Shown piece by piece: positions 1-6,640 of a DNA stretch of 7,360 nucleotides. A model generated the notes under the pieces. It had not been told where the DNA came from. It worked only from the letters and a program-made list of their open reading frames with translations, and did no database searches. This stretch comes from WHSM01 sp050701635. GTDB taxonomy: Bacteria; Actinomycetota; Actinomycetes; Mycobacteriales; Micromonosporaceae. Every line of letters starts with the position of its first letter. Position 1 is the first letter of the stretch. The stretch spans positions 1-7,360 of the forward strand of contig JBOGDF010000281.1 in assembly GCA_050701635.1 (NCBI GenBank), in the 5' to 3' direction. A program made the position numbers and the translations under genes.

Positions 1-45
1 GGTCGGCGGCGGCTGGGTCGGCGGCGGTGGGGTCGGCTGCGGCGG
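1..45. repeat. Three tandem 15-bp units encoding a Pro-rich linker
   Basis: Units at 1-15, 16-30 and 31-45 all begin GGTCGGC and differ at only a few bases. Read on the minus strand they encode the 5-residue units PPQPT, PPPPT and QPPPT inside the N-terminus of the TetR-like gene. The array may continue beyond the window edge. It looks like a slippage-prone repeat inside a coding region. Confidence 0.7.
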
Positions 46-114
46 CGCGACATGGCGCCAGAGCAGCGCGAGCGTGCGCGCCGGGTCTCCCCCGCTGCTG
101 CGTTCGGTGGGCAC
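1..114 (-). CDS. TetR/AcrR-family transcriptional regulator, N-terminal fragment (runs off the window)
   Basis: Only the first 38 codons are visible. A GTG start at 114 is preceded by an AGAGGA ribosome binding site (complement of about 121-126), six bases upstream; an in-frame ATG five codons earlier would overlap that site, so the GTG is preferred. The N-terminus contains GDPARTLALLWR (residues 9-20). From memory, this lead-in is typical of actinobacterial TetR regulators with a TetR_C-type ligand domain, in which the helix-turn-helix begins shortly afterwards. Here the lead-in is followed by a Pro/Gln/Thr-rich stretch (residues 24-38) that continues past the edge, so the DNA-binding domain itself is not seen. 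The gene is divergent from a VOC-family gene and shares with it a 33-bp palindrome, the usual layout for a TetR repressor and its target. The identification rests on a short motif plus context; the ligand is unknown. Confidence 0.68.
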   Translation of the reverse strand, partial: MPTERSSGGDPARTLALLWRHVAPPQPTPPPPTQPPPT

Positions 115-150
115 GCGACATCCTCTCATCCGGCTCGGTGGCGACATCAC

Positions 151-178
151 TGGGCAACTTCTCCGTACGCTGTATACT
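151..178 (+). promoter_or_regulatory. Probable promoter of the VOC gene
   Basis: A -10 hexamer TATACT (173-178) lies 16 bp after a weak -35 candidate, TGGGCA (151-156, four of six bases matching TTGACA). A transcript starting near 185 would have a leader of roughly 37 nt before the ATG at 222. The AT-rich -10 stands out against very GC-rich surroundings and is embedded in the palindrome at 161-193, so a bound repressor would block it directly. Confidence 0.55.
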
Positions 179-193
179 GTACAACGTACGGAG
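161..193. promoter_or_regulatory. 33-bp palindromic operator, probably for the divergent TetR regulator
   Basis: The left arm 161-174 (CTCCGTACGCTGTA) and right arm 180-193 (TACAACGTACGGAG) are reverse complements at 13 of 14 positions, with a 5-bp centre. The size and symmetry fit a site for one or two TetR dimers. It covers the -10 box of the VOC gene and lies about 46 bp upstream of the regulator's own start, so it could control both divergent genes. The palindrome is seen directly; which protein binds it is inferred. Confidence 0.65.
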
Positions 194-221
194 TTACCTT
201 CCCCAGCACAGGAGTCGCCAG

Positions 222-611
222 ATGCAGGTAACCGCGTCCGCCGTGTCGCTCAACGTGGACGACGTCGAGGCGTCCAGCACGTTCCTCACCACCCACTTCG
301 GCTTCAAGGAGGAGATGGCGGCCGACGGATTCGCGTCGCTGGGTCGCGACGACTCGGCGATGAACGTGATCTTCCTACGCCGCGGCCTGGAGTCCCTCCC
401 CGACGGGCTCCGGGACCAGACAGCCGCCGGCGTCATCGTGGCGCTCGTGGTGACCGACATCGCCGCCGAGGAGGCCCGGCTGCGTGGCGAGGGCGTCGAG
501 TTCGCCATGCCGCTGCAGGACGAGCCGTGGGGCGAGCGGTTCTTCCAGGTCAAGGACCCGAACGGCGTGATCATCCAGCTCGTCCAGTGGATCACCCCCG
601 AGGGGAACTGA
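222..611 (+). CDS. VOC-family (glyoxalase/bleomycin-resistance fold) protein
   Basis: A 129-residue protein, the usual size for a single-chain VOC protein made of two beta-alpha-beta-beta-beta modules. The ATG at 222 is chosen because GGAG lies seven bases upstream and the first module (SAVSLNVDDVEAS, residues 7-19) starts directly; in-frame codons further upstream run through the promoter. The second module (about residues 68-124) ends with the typical GERFFQVKDPNGVIIQL (105-120, about one residue of uncertainty). The usual metal ligands of glyoxalase I are not obvious: there is no His in the first strand, and Gln stands where the last strand often has Glu. A metal-independent binding or resistance role is therefore as likely as an enzyme. 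The substrate cannot be predicted. It is divergent from a TetR-like gene, with a palindrome over its promoter, which suggests induction by a small molecule. Confidence 0.85.
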   Translation: MQVTASAVSLNVDDVEASSTFLTTHFGFKEEMAADGFASLGRDDSAMNVIFLRRGLESLPDGLRDQTAAGVIVALVVTDIAAEEARLRGEGVEFAMPLQDEPWGERFFQVKDPNGVIIQLVQWITPEGN

Positions 612-623
612 CACTCGCCGCCG

Positions 624-667
624 GTACCGCCGGCTCCGTGACACCGTCCTCGCGGAGCCGGCGGTAC
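624..667 (+). terminator. Strong GC-rich hairpin after the VOC gene (terminator-like)
   Basis: Arms 624-638 (GTACCGCCGGCTCCG) and 653-667 are perfect 15-bp reverse complements with a 14-nt loop. The hairpin lies 12 bp after the VOC stop codon. No T-run follows, which is common for actinobacterial terminators. It also sits directly upstream of the next gene's -10 box, insulating that gene from read-through. Confidence 0.6.
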
Positions 668-676
668 GACCGCACG

Positions 677-682
677 TAGGCT
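677..682 (+). promoter_or_regulatory. -10 box TAGGCT for a probable leaderless adenosyltransferase mRNA
   Basis: TAGGCT fits the actinobacterial TANNNT -10 consensus and ends seven bases before the ATG at 690, the spacing expected when transcription starts at the A of the start codon. There is no convincing Shine-Dalgarno sequence between the hairpin and the ATG, which supports a leaderless transcript. No clear -35 is seen; that region overlaps the right arm of the preceding hairpin. Confidence 0.45.
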
Positions 683-689
683 GGCCGGC

Positions 690-1268
690 ATGGCTGTGCA
701 CCTGACCCGCATCTACACCAAGACCGGCGACGCCGGCACCACCGCGCTCGGCGACGGCACCCGGGTGCCGAAGACCGATCCCCGGATCGGCGCGTACGCC
801 GACGTCGACGAGACCAACGCCTCGATCGGGTTGGCGCTCGCGCTCGGGGAGCTCGCCGAGGAGGTACGGGCGGTGCTCACCCAGATCCAGAACGACCTGT
901 TCGACGTCGGCGCCGACCTGTCCACGCCGGTCGCCGAGGCGCCCAAGTACCCGCCGCTGCGGATCACCGAGGAGTACGTGACCCGGCTCGAGGGCTGGTG
1001 CGACGAGTTCAACGCCCGGCTCGGCAAGCTCGACTCGTTCATCCTGCCCGGCGGCACCGCCGGCGCGGCGCTGCTGCACCAGGCCCGTACGCTGTCCCGC
1101 CGCGCGGAACGCTCCGCCTGGGTGCTGATCGAACACGCCCCCGACACCACCGCGCCGCTGCCCGCGAAATACCTCAACCGGCTGTCCGACCTGCTGTTCA
1201 TCCTGTCGCGGATCGCCAACCCGGACGGCGACGTGCTGTGGCGTCCGGGCGGCGGCCGTACCGAGTGA
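690..1268 (+). CDS. PduO-type ATP:cob(I)alamin adenosyltransferase
   Basis: This 192-residue cytoplasmic enzyme transfers the 5'-deoxyadenosyl group of ATP to cob(I)alamin, making adenosylcobalamin for enzymes such as methylmalonyl-CoA mutase. All family landmarks are present: the N-terminal ATP-binding loop YTKTGDAGTT (9-18), ADVDETNASIG (37-47), SFILPGG (116-122; the Phe is probably the one that displaces the lower cobalamin ligand), the Arg/Glu motif RTLSRRAER (133-141) and YLNRLSDLLF (161-170). Length matches the trimeric PduO/MMAB family. It converges on the atp operon and DUF2550 gene, as the homologue Rv1314c does in M. tuberculosis. That synteny suggests the stand-alone housekeeping enzyme rather than a propanediol-utilisation gene, so no symbol is given. 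Its TGA overlaps a downstream GTG (GTGA). Confidence 0.95.
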   Translation: MAVHLTRIYTKTGDAGTTALGDGTRVPKTDPRIGAYADVDETNASIGLALALGELAEEVRAVLTQIQNDLFDVGADLSTPVAEAPKYPPLRITEEYVTRLEGWCDEFNARLGKLDSFILPGGTAGAALLHQARTLSRRAERSAWVLIEHAPDTTAPLPAKYLNRLSDLLFILSRIANPDGDVLWRPGGGRTE

Positions 1269-1324
1269 AAGGCACCCTGCACCACGTCGAGCTATGGGTG
1301 CCCGACCTGGTGGCGCCGGGCTGA
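1265..1324 (+). pseudogene. Remnant of a VOC-family gene, 19 codons, overlapping the adenosyltransferase stop
   Basis: A GTG at 1265 overlaps the adenosyltransferase stop (GTGA), a classic translational-coupling arrangement. It opens a frame encoding VKGTLHHVELWVPDLVAPG and then TGA. The part LHHVELWVPDL closely resembles the first beta strand of many VOC-family proteins of roughly 120-150 residues, but the rest is missing. The next gene's stop codon (opposite strand) lies 22 bp on. The last residues (VAPG) resemble a VOC C-terminus, so an internal deletion may have joined head to tail. A functional 19-residue peptide is possible but less likely. It is unrelated in sequence to the intact VOC protein at 222-611. 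Confidence 0.6.
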
Positions 1325-1346
1325 GGGCGCACGCACAGCGGGCGGA

Positions 1347-1787
1347 TCAGTGCACGGTGATACGACGCGAGGCCGCCCCGGGCGGGGCGGCCTCGAGCCA
1401 TGACAGGAAACCGTTGAGCGCACTCTGGCGCATCGCGATGTCGAGTTGACCGTCTTTGGTGCTACAACGCAGAACGATGCAGTCGTCCGGTAACGCGAGC
1501 TGCTCCATCTCGTCAGGCACCCGGCGGGACCTTACCTCCACCTCGGCGCGGCCCAGCACGTACCGCGGGCGCAGCGAGAGGCTGAAGATGCGGTGCCATC
1601 GCAGCTCGTGGCCCACGAACCGGCCCAGCCCCGGCGCCCAGCCGCGACCCCGGTAGCGCGTGTTGACCCGTACGTTCATCACGATCGTGCCGCCGCCCCA
1701 GATGATCAGGGCACGGCGTACCAGCATCAACGCCAGGATCCCGAACAGCGCGAGGACGCCGATCCCCAAGGCTGCGAGGAACCCCAT
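1347..1787 (-). CDS. DUF2550 family membrane-anchored protein (Rv1312-like)
   Basis: A 146-residue protein of unknown function. One N-terminal hydrophobic segment (about residues 3-23) is followed by Arg-Arg, which predicts a single membrane anchor with the rest in the cytoplasm. The remainder is a basic/aromatic domain with NTRYRGRGWAPG (42-53), HELRWHRIFSLSLRPR (60-75) and a C-terminal half ending in Ala/Pro and Arg residues. Size, architecture and position directly after atpC match the actinobacterial DUF2550 family, including M. tuberculosis Rv1312 (from memory). It starts 18 bp after the atpC stop with only a weak ribosome binding site (GGGACGAG), so it is probably cotranscribed with atpC. 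The location suggests, but does not show, a link to ATP synthase or the cell envelope. Confidence 0.85.
   Translation of the reverse strand: MGFLAALGIGVLALFGILALMLVRRALIIWGGGTIVMNVRVNTRYRGRGWAPGLGRFVGHELRWHRIFSLSLRPRYVLGRAEVEVRSRRVPDEMEQLALPDDCIVLRCSTKDGQLDIAMRQSALNGFLSWLEAAPPGAASRRITVH
1368..1395. terminator. Symmetric GC hairpin at the convergent gene ends (possible bidirectional terminator)
   Basis: A perfect 12-bp inverted repeat (1368-1379 and 1384-1395) with a 4-nt loop GGGC. It lies inside the last codons of the DUF2550 gene, about 20 bp before its stop, and about 100 bp after the adenosyltransferase stop. No T-run is present on either side. It could end the rightward adenosyltransferase transcript and slow the leftward operon transcript. 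It may also simply be Ala/Pro-rich coding sequence (EAAPPGAA). Confidence 0.4.
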
Positions 1788-1805
1788 CGGCGTCTCGTCC
1801 CGGCG

Positions 1806-2087
1806 CTAGTGGGTCGCTGCCGCGGCGGGCTCGCACGACTCGGCGAGCACCGTCACGGTGTTGCTGTCCACCGACAGGAACCCACCGTTCACGGTGTACG
1901 CGAGCTCTTCGCCGCCGGCCTGCTTGATCCGTACGGTGCCCGGGTCAGCGAGCTGCCCGAGCAGCGGTGCGTGGCCGGCCAGCACCCCGAGCTCACCCTC
2001 GGTAGTGCGCGCGAAGACCGCCTCGGCCTCGCCGGACCAGACCATCGCTTCGACCGCGACGACCTCGACATGCAGCTGATTCGCCAC
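1806..2087 (-). CDS. atpC: ATP synthase F1 epsilon subunit (short form)
   Basis: Part of the rotor: epsilon sits at the foot of gamma and contacts the c-ring. The GTG at 2087 is chosen because AGGGG lies five bases upstream and the protein then starts as other epsilons do (N-Q-L-H-V-E-V-V-A-V-E). The full beta-sandwich is visible: VWSGEAEAVFARTTEGELGV (residues 17-36; the GEA-VFARTTEGE-G part is the family hallmark), GHAPLLGQL (38-46), then TVNGGFLSV (65-73). It stops at 93 residues with an Ala-rich tail, so the two-helix C-terminal domain of E. coli epsilon (about 139 residues) is missing. It follows atpD after an unusually long 460-bp gap and precedes the DUF2550 gene by 18 bp. In-frame codons upstream of the GTG do not look epsilon-like. 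Confidence 0.93.
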   Translation of the reverse strand: MANQLHVEVVAVEAMVWSGEAEAVFARTTEGELGVLAGHAPLLGQLADPGTVRIKQAGGEELAYTVNGGFLSVDSNTVTVLAESCEPAAAATH

Positions 2088-2359
2088 CTGAACCCCTATG
2101 AGCCTCGGACGGGAATGTCGCCGAGTGTAGCGGCACGCCGGAGCCGCCTCCGCGCGCGGGTCCACTCTTTGTGACAAGCCTGAGGAAGCCGTCACGGCCG
2201 CGCACCGGCACCGCGACGGCACCGCGTACAAACCCGCTCAAAGCCGCGCGACACCGCCGCCCGCGGCTATCGCCGCCGCAACCTCACGCAGCGTTTCCCG
2301 CCACCGCTCCCCCGGCAGTACGGCCAAACACGTCGTCCCATGCGCACGACTCTGACGAT

Positions 2360-2421
2360 GATCGCCGTTTCGGGAACGCAACGGCGCCCGCAGTCGCCGA
2401 TCCGTTCCCAAACAGGCGATC
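2360..2421. repeat. Imperfect inverted repeat with nested stem in the atpD-atpC gap
   Basis: Arms 2360-2378 and 2403-2421 match as reverse complements at 16 of 19 positions (outer GATCGCC/GGCGATC and inner GGGAACG/CGTTCCC both perfect). Inside, CGGCG (2382-2386) can pair with CGCCG (2395-2399), giving one extended 62-nt hairpin in RNA from either strand. No T-run follows. It may be an RNA structural element, a protein-binding site or a small mobile-repeat remnant; which of these cannot be told from one copy. Confidence 0.55.
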
Positions 2422-2450
2422 TTGGGCGGCGACACGGGCGCCGCGGCACC

Positions 2451-2479
2451 GGCGCGGCACGGCGCGGCGCGGGCGCGGC
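2451..2479. repeat. Three GGCGCGGC direct repeats
   Basis: GGCGCGGC occurs at 2451-2458, 2461-2468 and 2472-2479, spaced by about one helical turn. It lies between the hairpin after atpD and the inverted repeat at 2360-2421. It may be simple GC-rich low complexity. Confidence 0.4.
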
Positions 2480-2495
2480 AGGCGTCACGCGCAAA

Positions 2496-2527
2496 GGCCG
2501 GGCGCACCCGTGGTGGGCGGCCCGGCC
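2496..2527 (-). terminator. Terminator-like hairpin directly downstream of atpD
   Basis: The perfect 8-bp stem GGCCGGGC (2496-2503) / GCCCGGCC (2520-2527), with further weaker pairing inside the 16-nt middle, lies 20 bp after the atpD stop. In operon direction the stem is followed by TTTGCG, a short T-run. This resembles an intrinsic terminator or attenuator that would cut transcription between atpD and atpC. Confidence 0.5.
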
Positions 2528-2547
2528 GTTGGCGTTACGTGTTGCTG

Positions 2548-3986
<1,439 letters not shown>

Positions 3987-3987
<1 letters not shown>

Positions 3988-4916
3988 CACACTTCACTTC
4001 CTGCCGCGGCCAGCGCGTTCGCGCCGCCGACGATCTCGCTGATCTCCTGGGTGATTTCGGCCTGACGCGCGGAGTTCATCTGCCGCGTCAGGGTTCTCGC
4101 CACGTCTTCGGCGTTGTCGGTCGCCGCCTTCATCGCCCGGCGCCGGGCCGCCGACTCGCTCGCCGCCGAGTCGAGCAGCGCCGCGTACACCCGGGTGTTG
4201 AGGTACTTGGGCAGCAGCGCACCGAGCAGCTGCTCGGCCTCCGGCTCGAAGTAGTACATCGGCAGCAGCCCGGGCGTCTCCTCGGCCTCCTCGACCTCCA
4301 TCGGGGCGAGCACCTTGGCGGTCGGCGCCTGGGTCATCAGCGACCGGAACGTCGTATACACCACATGCAGCTCGTCGACGCCGTACACGCCGTCGGCACC
4401 GGGGCCTTCGGCCTCGTCGTCGGCGCCCAGGTCGAACGCCTTCACCAGCTCCGTCGCGACCTGCCGGGCGTCGTCGAACGTGGGCCGCTCCGAGAAGCCG
4501 GTCCAGCTCTGCTCCACGGCACGGTCCCGGAACCGGTAGTACGTGAGCGCCTTGCGGCCCACCACGTACAGCACCGGCTCCTTGCCGTCGGCCCGTAGCC
4601 GGGAGATCAACTCCTCGGCGGTACGGATCACATTGGCGTTGTAGCCGCCACACAGCCCGCGGTCGCTGCAGATCACCAGTACGCCGGCCCGCCGTACCGT
4701 CTCCCGGGCTTTGAGCACCGGGTGGTCGATGTTGGCGTTGGACGCGAGTGCGGTCAGCACATCGGTGATCGCGTCGGCGTACGGGCGCGACGCCGCCACC
4801 CGCTCCTGGGCCTTGCCCAGGCGGCTGGTCGCGACCAGCTCCATCGCCTTCGTGATCTTCTTCATCGAGCGGACTGTCTTGATCCGCCGACGCAGAATCC
4901 GGATTTGAGCACCCAT
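3987..4916 (-). CDS. atpG: ATP synthase F1 gamma subunit (rotor shaft)
   Basis: Central stalk that turns inside alpha3beta3 and couples proton flow to catalysis. The 309 residues contain the N-terminal coiled-coil helix (RIKTVRSMKKITKAMELVA, about 11-29), the Rossmann-like middle with CSDRGLCGGYN (83-93), and the conserved C-terminal helix ending in ARQAEITQEISEIVGGANAL (283-302). A stretch at about 163-179, rich in Gly, Ala and Asp/Glu, interrupts the middle domain. It sits where the mycobacterial gamma subunit has its extra loop (residues 166-179 in M. tuberculosis) and explains the length above E. coli's roughly 287. The ATG at 4916 follows the atpA stop by six bases; the ribosome binding site is weak, so translation may depend on coupling to atpA. 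The stop overlaps the atpD start. Confidence 0.97.
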
Positions 4917-4922
4917 CAGCGA

Positions 4923-6569
4923 CTACTTCTTCGCCGGCGGACGACGGTAACGCTTGACCTTCTCTTTGCCCTCGACGCCCTCGGCCATCGCCTCGGCGTC
5001 CGGCTCGTTGACGTGTACGCCGTGGTTCTGCTCGGCGAACATCTGCTTGAACGTGGTGATCGCGTTGGTCAGCGACTCCACGCCGTCGTCGTCGAGCTGG
5101 CCGCTCTCCGCGATGCCGTCCAGGATGCCCTTGTGCTGATGCCGCAGGTAGCCGAGGAACTCCGTCTCGAACCGGCCGACATCACCCACCGGTACGTCGT
5201 CGAGCTGACCGGTCGTACCGGCCCACACCGAGACCGCCTGCTCGGCGACCGGGTACGGCGAGTACTGCGACTGCTTGAGCAGCTCCACCATCCGGGCGCC
5301 GCGGTCGAGCTGGGCGCGGGACGCCTTGTCCAGGTCGGAGGCGAACGCGGCGAACGCCTCCAGCTCGCGGTACTGCGCCAGGTCCAGCCGGAGCCGGCCG
5401 GAGACCTTCCGCATCGCCTTGACCTGCGCGGCGCCGCCCACCCGGGACACCGAGGTGCCGACGTTGATCGCCGGGCGTACCCCCGAGTTGAACAGGTCGG
5501 TCTCCAGGAAGATCTGACCGTCGGTGATCGAGATGACGTTGGTCGGGATGTACGCCGAGATGTCACCCGCCTTGGTCTCGATGATCGGCAGACCGGTCAT
5601 CGAGCCGCCGCCCAGGTCGTCGGAGAGCTTCGCGCAGCGCTCCAGCAGCCGGGAGTGCAGGTAGAACACGTCGCCGGGGTACGCCTCGCGGCCCGGCGGC
5701 CGGCGCAGCAGCAGCGAGATCGCGCGGTACGCCTCGGCCTGCTTCGACAGGTCGTCGAACACGATCAGTACGTGCTTTCCCGCGTACATCCAGTGCTGGC
5801 CGATCGCGGAACCAGTGTACGGGGCGAGGTACTTGTAACCCGCCGGGTCGGACGCCGGGGCGGCCACGATGGTGGTGTACTCCATCGCGCCGTGCTCTTC
5901 CAGCGTGCCCTTCACCGAGGCGATGGTGGAGCCCTTCTGCCCGATCGCCACGTAGATGCAGCGCACCTGCCGCTTCGGGTCCCCGGACTTCCAGGCGTCG
6001 CGCTGGTTGATGATCGTGTCGATCGCGACCGTGGTCTTGCCGGTCTTGCGGTCGCCGATGATCAGCTCGCGCTGGCCCCGGCCGACCGGGATCATGGCGT
6101 CGATCGCCTTGATGCCGGTCTGCAGCGGCTCGTCGACGGGCTGCCGCGCCATCACGTTCGGCGCCTGCAACTCGAGCTCCCGGAACGACTCTTCGGCGAT
6201 GTCGCCGCGGGCGTCGATCGGGCGCCCCAGCGGGTCCACCACGCGGCCCAGGAAGTTGTCGCCGACCGGCACCGAGAGCACCCGGCCGGTGCGCTTGACC
6301 TTCTGGCCCTCCTCGATACCGGCGAAGTCACCCAGGATCACCACGCCGATCTCGCGTACGTCCAGGTTCAGCGCGACGCCGAGGGTCCCGTCTTCGAACT
6401 CCAGCAACTCGTTGGCCATCGTCGAGGGCAGCCCCTCGACGTGGGCGATGCCGTCGCCGGCGTCGGTCACGACGCCGACCTCCTCGCGGGAGGTCTCCGG
6501 CGTGTAGGAGGAGACGTAACGCTCAAGCGCGCCCCGGATCTCCTCCGAGGAGATGGTCAGCTCGGCCAT
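4923..6569 (-). CDS. atpA: ATP synthase F1 alpha subunit
   Basis: Non-catalytic nucleotide-binding subunit, three copies alternating with beta. The 548 residues include the N-terminal stretch that contacts delta (1-25), the beta barrel (about 28-95), the P-loop GDRKTGKT (172-179), QKGSTIA (211-217), Walker B-type VLIVFDD (267-273), the signature PAINVGTSVS (366-375) and the arginine finger Arg376, which completes the beta active site. The C-terminal end (about 514-548) is a basic tail ending in Arg/Pro/Lys, absent from E. coli alpha (513 residues) but present in mycobacterial alpha, where it suppresses ATP hydrolysis. The start at 6569 has GAGG nine bases upstream. It is separated from atpH by 82 bp and from atpG by 6 bp. 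Confidence 0.98.
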   Translation of the reverse strand: MAELTISSEEIRGALERYVSSYTPETSREEVGVVTDAGDGIAHVEGLPSTMANELLEFEDGTLGVALNLDVREIGVVILGDFAGIEEGQKVKRTGRVLSVPVGDNFLGRVVDPLGRPIDARGDIAEESFRELELQAPNVMARQPVDEPLQTGIKAIDAMIPVGRGQRELIIGDRKTGKTTVAIDTIINQRDAWKSGDPKRQVRCIYVAIGQKGSTIASVKGTLEEHGAMEYTTIVAAPASDPAGYKYLAPYTGSAIGQHWMYAGKHVLIVFDDLSKQAEAYRAISLLLRRPPGREAYPGDVFYLHSRLLERCAKLSDDLGGGSMTGLPIIETKAGDISAYIPTNVISITDGQIFLETDLFNSGVRPAINVGTSVSRVGGAAQVKAMRKVSGRLRLDLAQYRELEAFAAFASDLDKASRAQLDRGARMVELLKQSQYSPYPVAEQAVSVWAGTTGQLDDVPVGDVGRFETEFLGYLRHQHKGILDGIAESGQLDDDGVESLTNAITTFKQMFAEQNHGVHVNEPDAEAMAEGVEGKEKVKRYRRPPAKK

Positions 6570-6640
6570 CGTCGCAGTCCTCGTCCCTTGCTCGTATGTC
6601 GGATCGTCGGTTATGTGTTCGTCTCGCGTACCGCCGGGGG

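Larger units (their letters stand above)
2088..2547. other. 460-bp gap between atpD and atpC without a convincing gene
   Basis: The sequence shows no recognisable protein on either strand. Open frames exist but lack ribosome binding sites and the strong third-position GC of the neighbouring genes. In operon direction it holds a terminator-like hairpin just after atpD (2496-2527), a GC-rich stretch with three GGCGCGGC copies (2451-2479), a long imperfect inverted repeat (2360-2421), and a possible -10 box TACACT (complement of 2124-2129) about 36 bp before the atpC start, without a clear -35. Together these suggest a regulatory spacer, possibly with its own atpC promoter, but no single element is proven. 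Confidence 0.6.

Noticed and set aside
27..221. Upstream in-frame extension of the VOC gene to an ATG at 27
   Set aside because: It would read through the divergent TetR-like start, the palindrome and the -10 box; the ATG at 222 has a proper ribosome binding site and matches the family N-terminus.
194..1136. Minus-strand frames opposite the VOC and adenosyltransferase genes
   Set aside because: Both plus-strand genes have clear family motifs; the opposite frames show only composition-driven sequence.
2169..2177. TTGTGACAA palindrome upstream of atpC, resembling half of a CRP-type site
   Set aside because: It is only 9 bp, lacks the second half-site, and has no clear position relative to a promoter.
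1993..2241. 82-codon minus-strand open frame overlapping atpC and the gap
   Set aside because: Half of it overlaps atpC in another frame, and the remainder shows no recognisable domain or ribosome binding site.
2238..2507. 89-codon minus-strand open frame in the atpD-atpC gap, with a protein-like end (LPGERWRETLREVAAAIAAG)
   Set aside because: It has no ribosome binding site, starts inside the terminator-like hairpin, has weaker third-position GC than neighbouring genes, and its first half is Arg/Ala/Pro noise. A decayed fragment is possible but cannot be supported.
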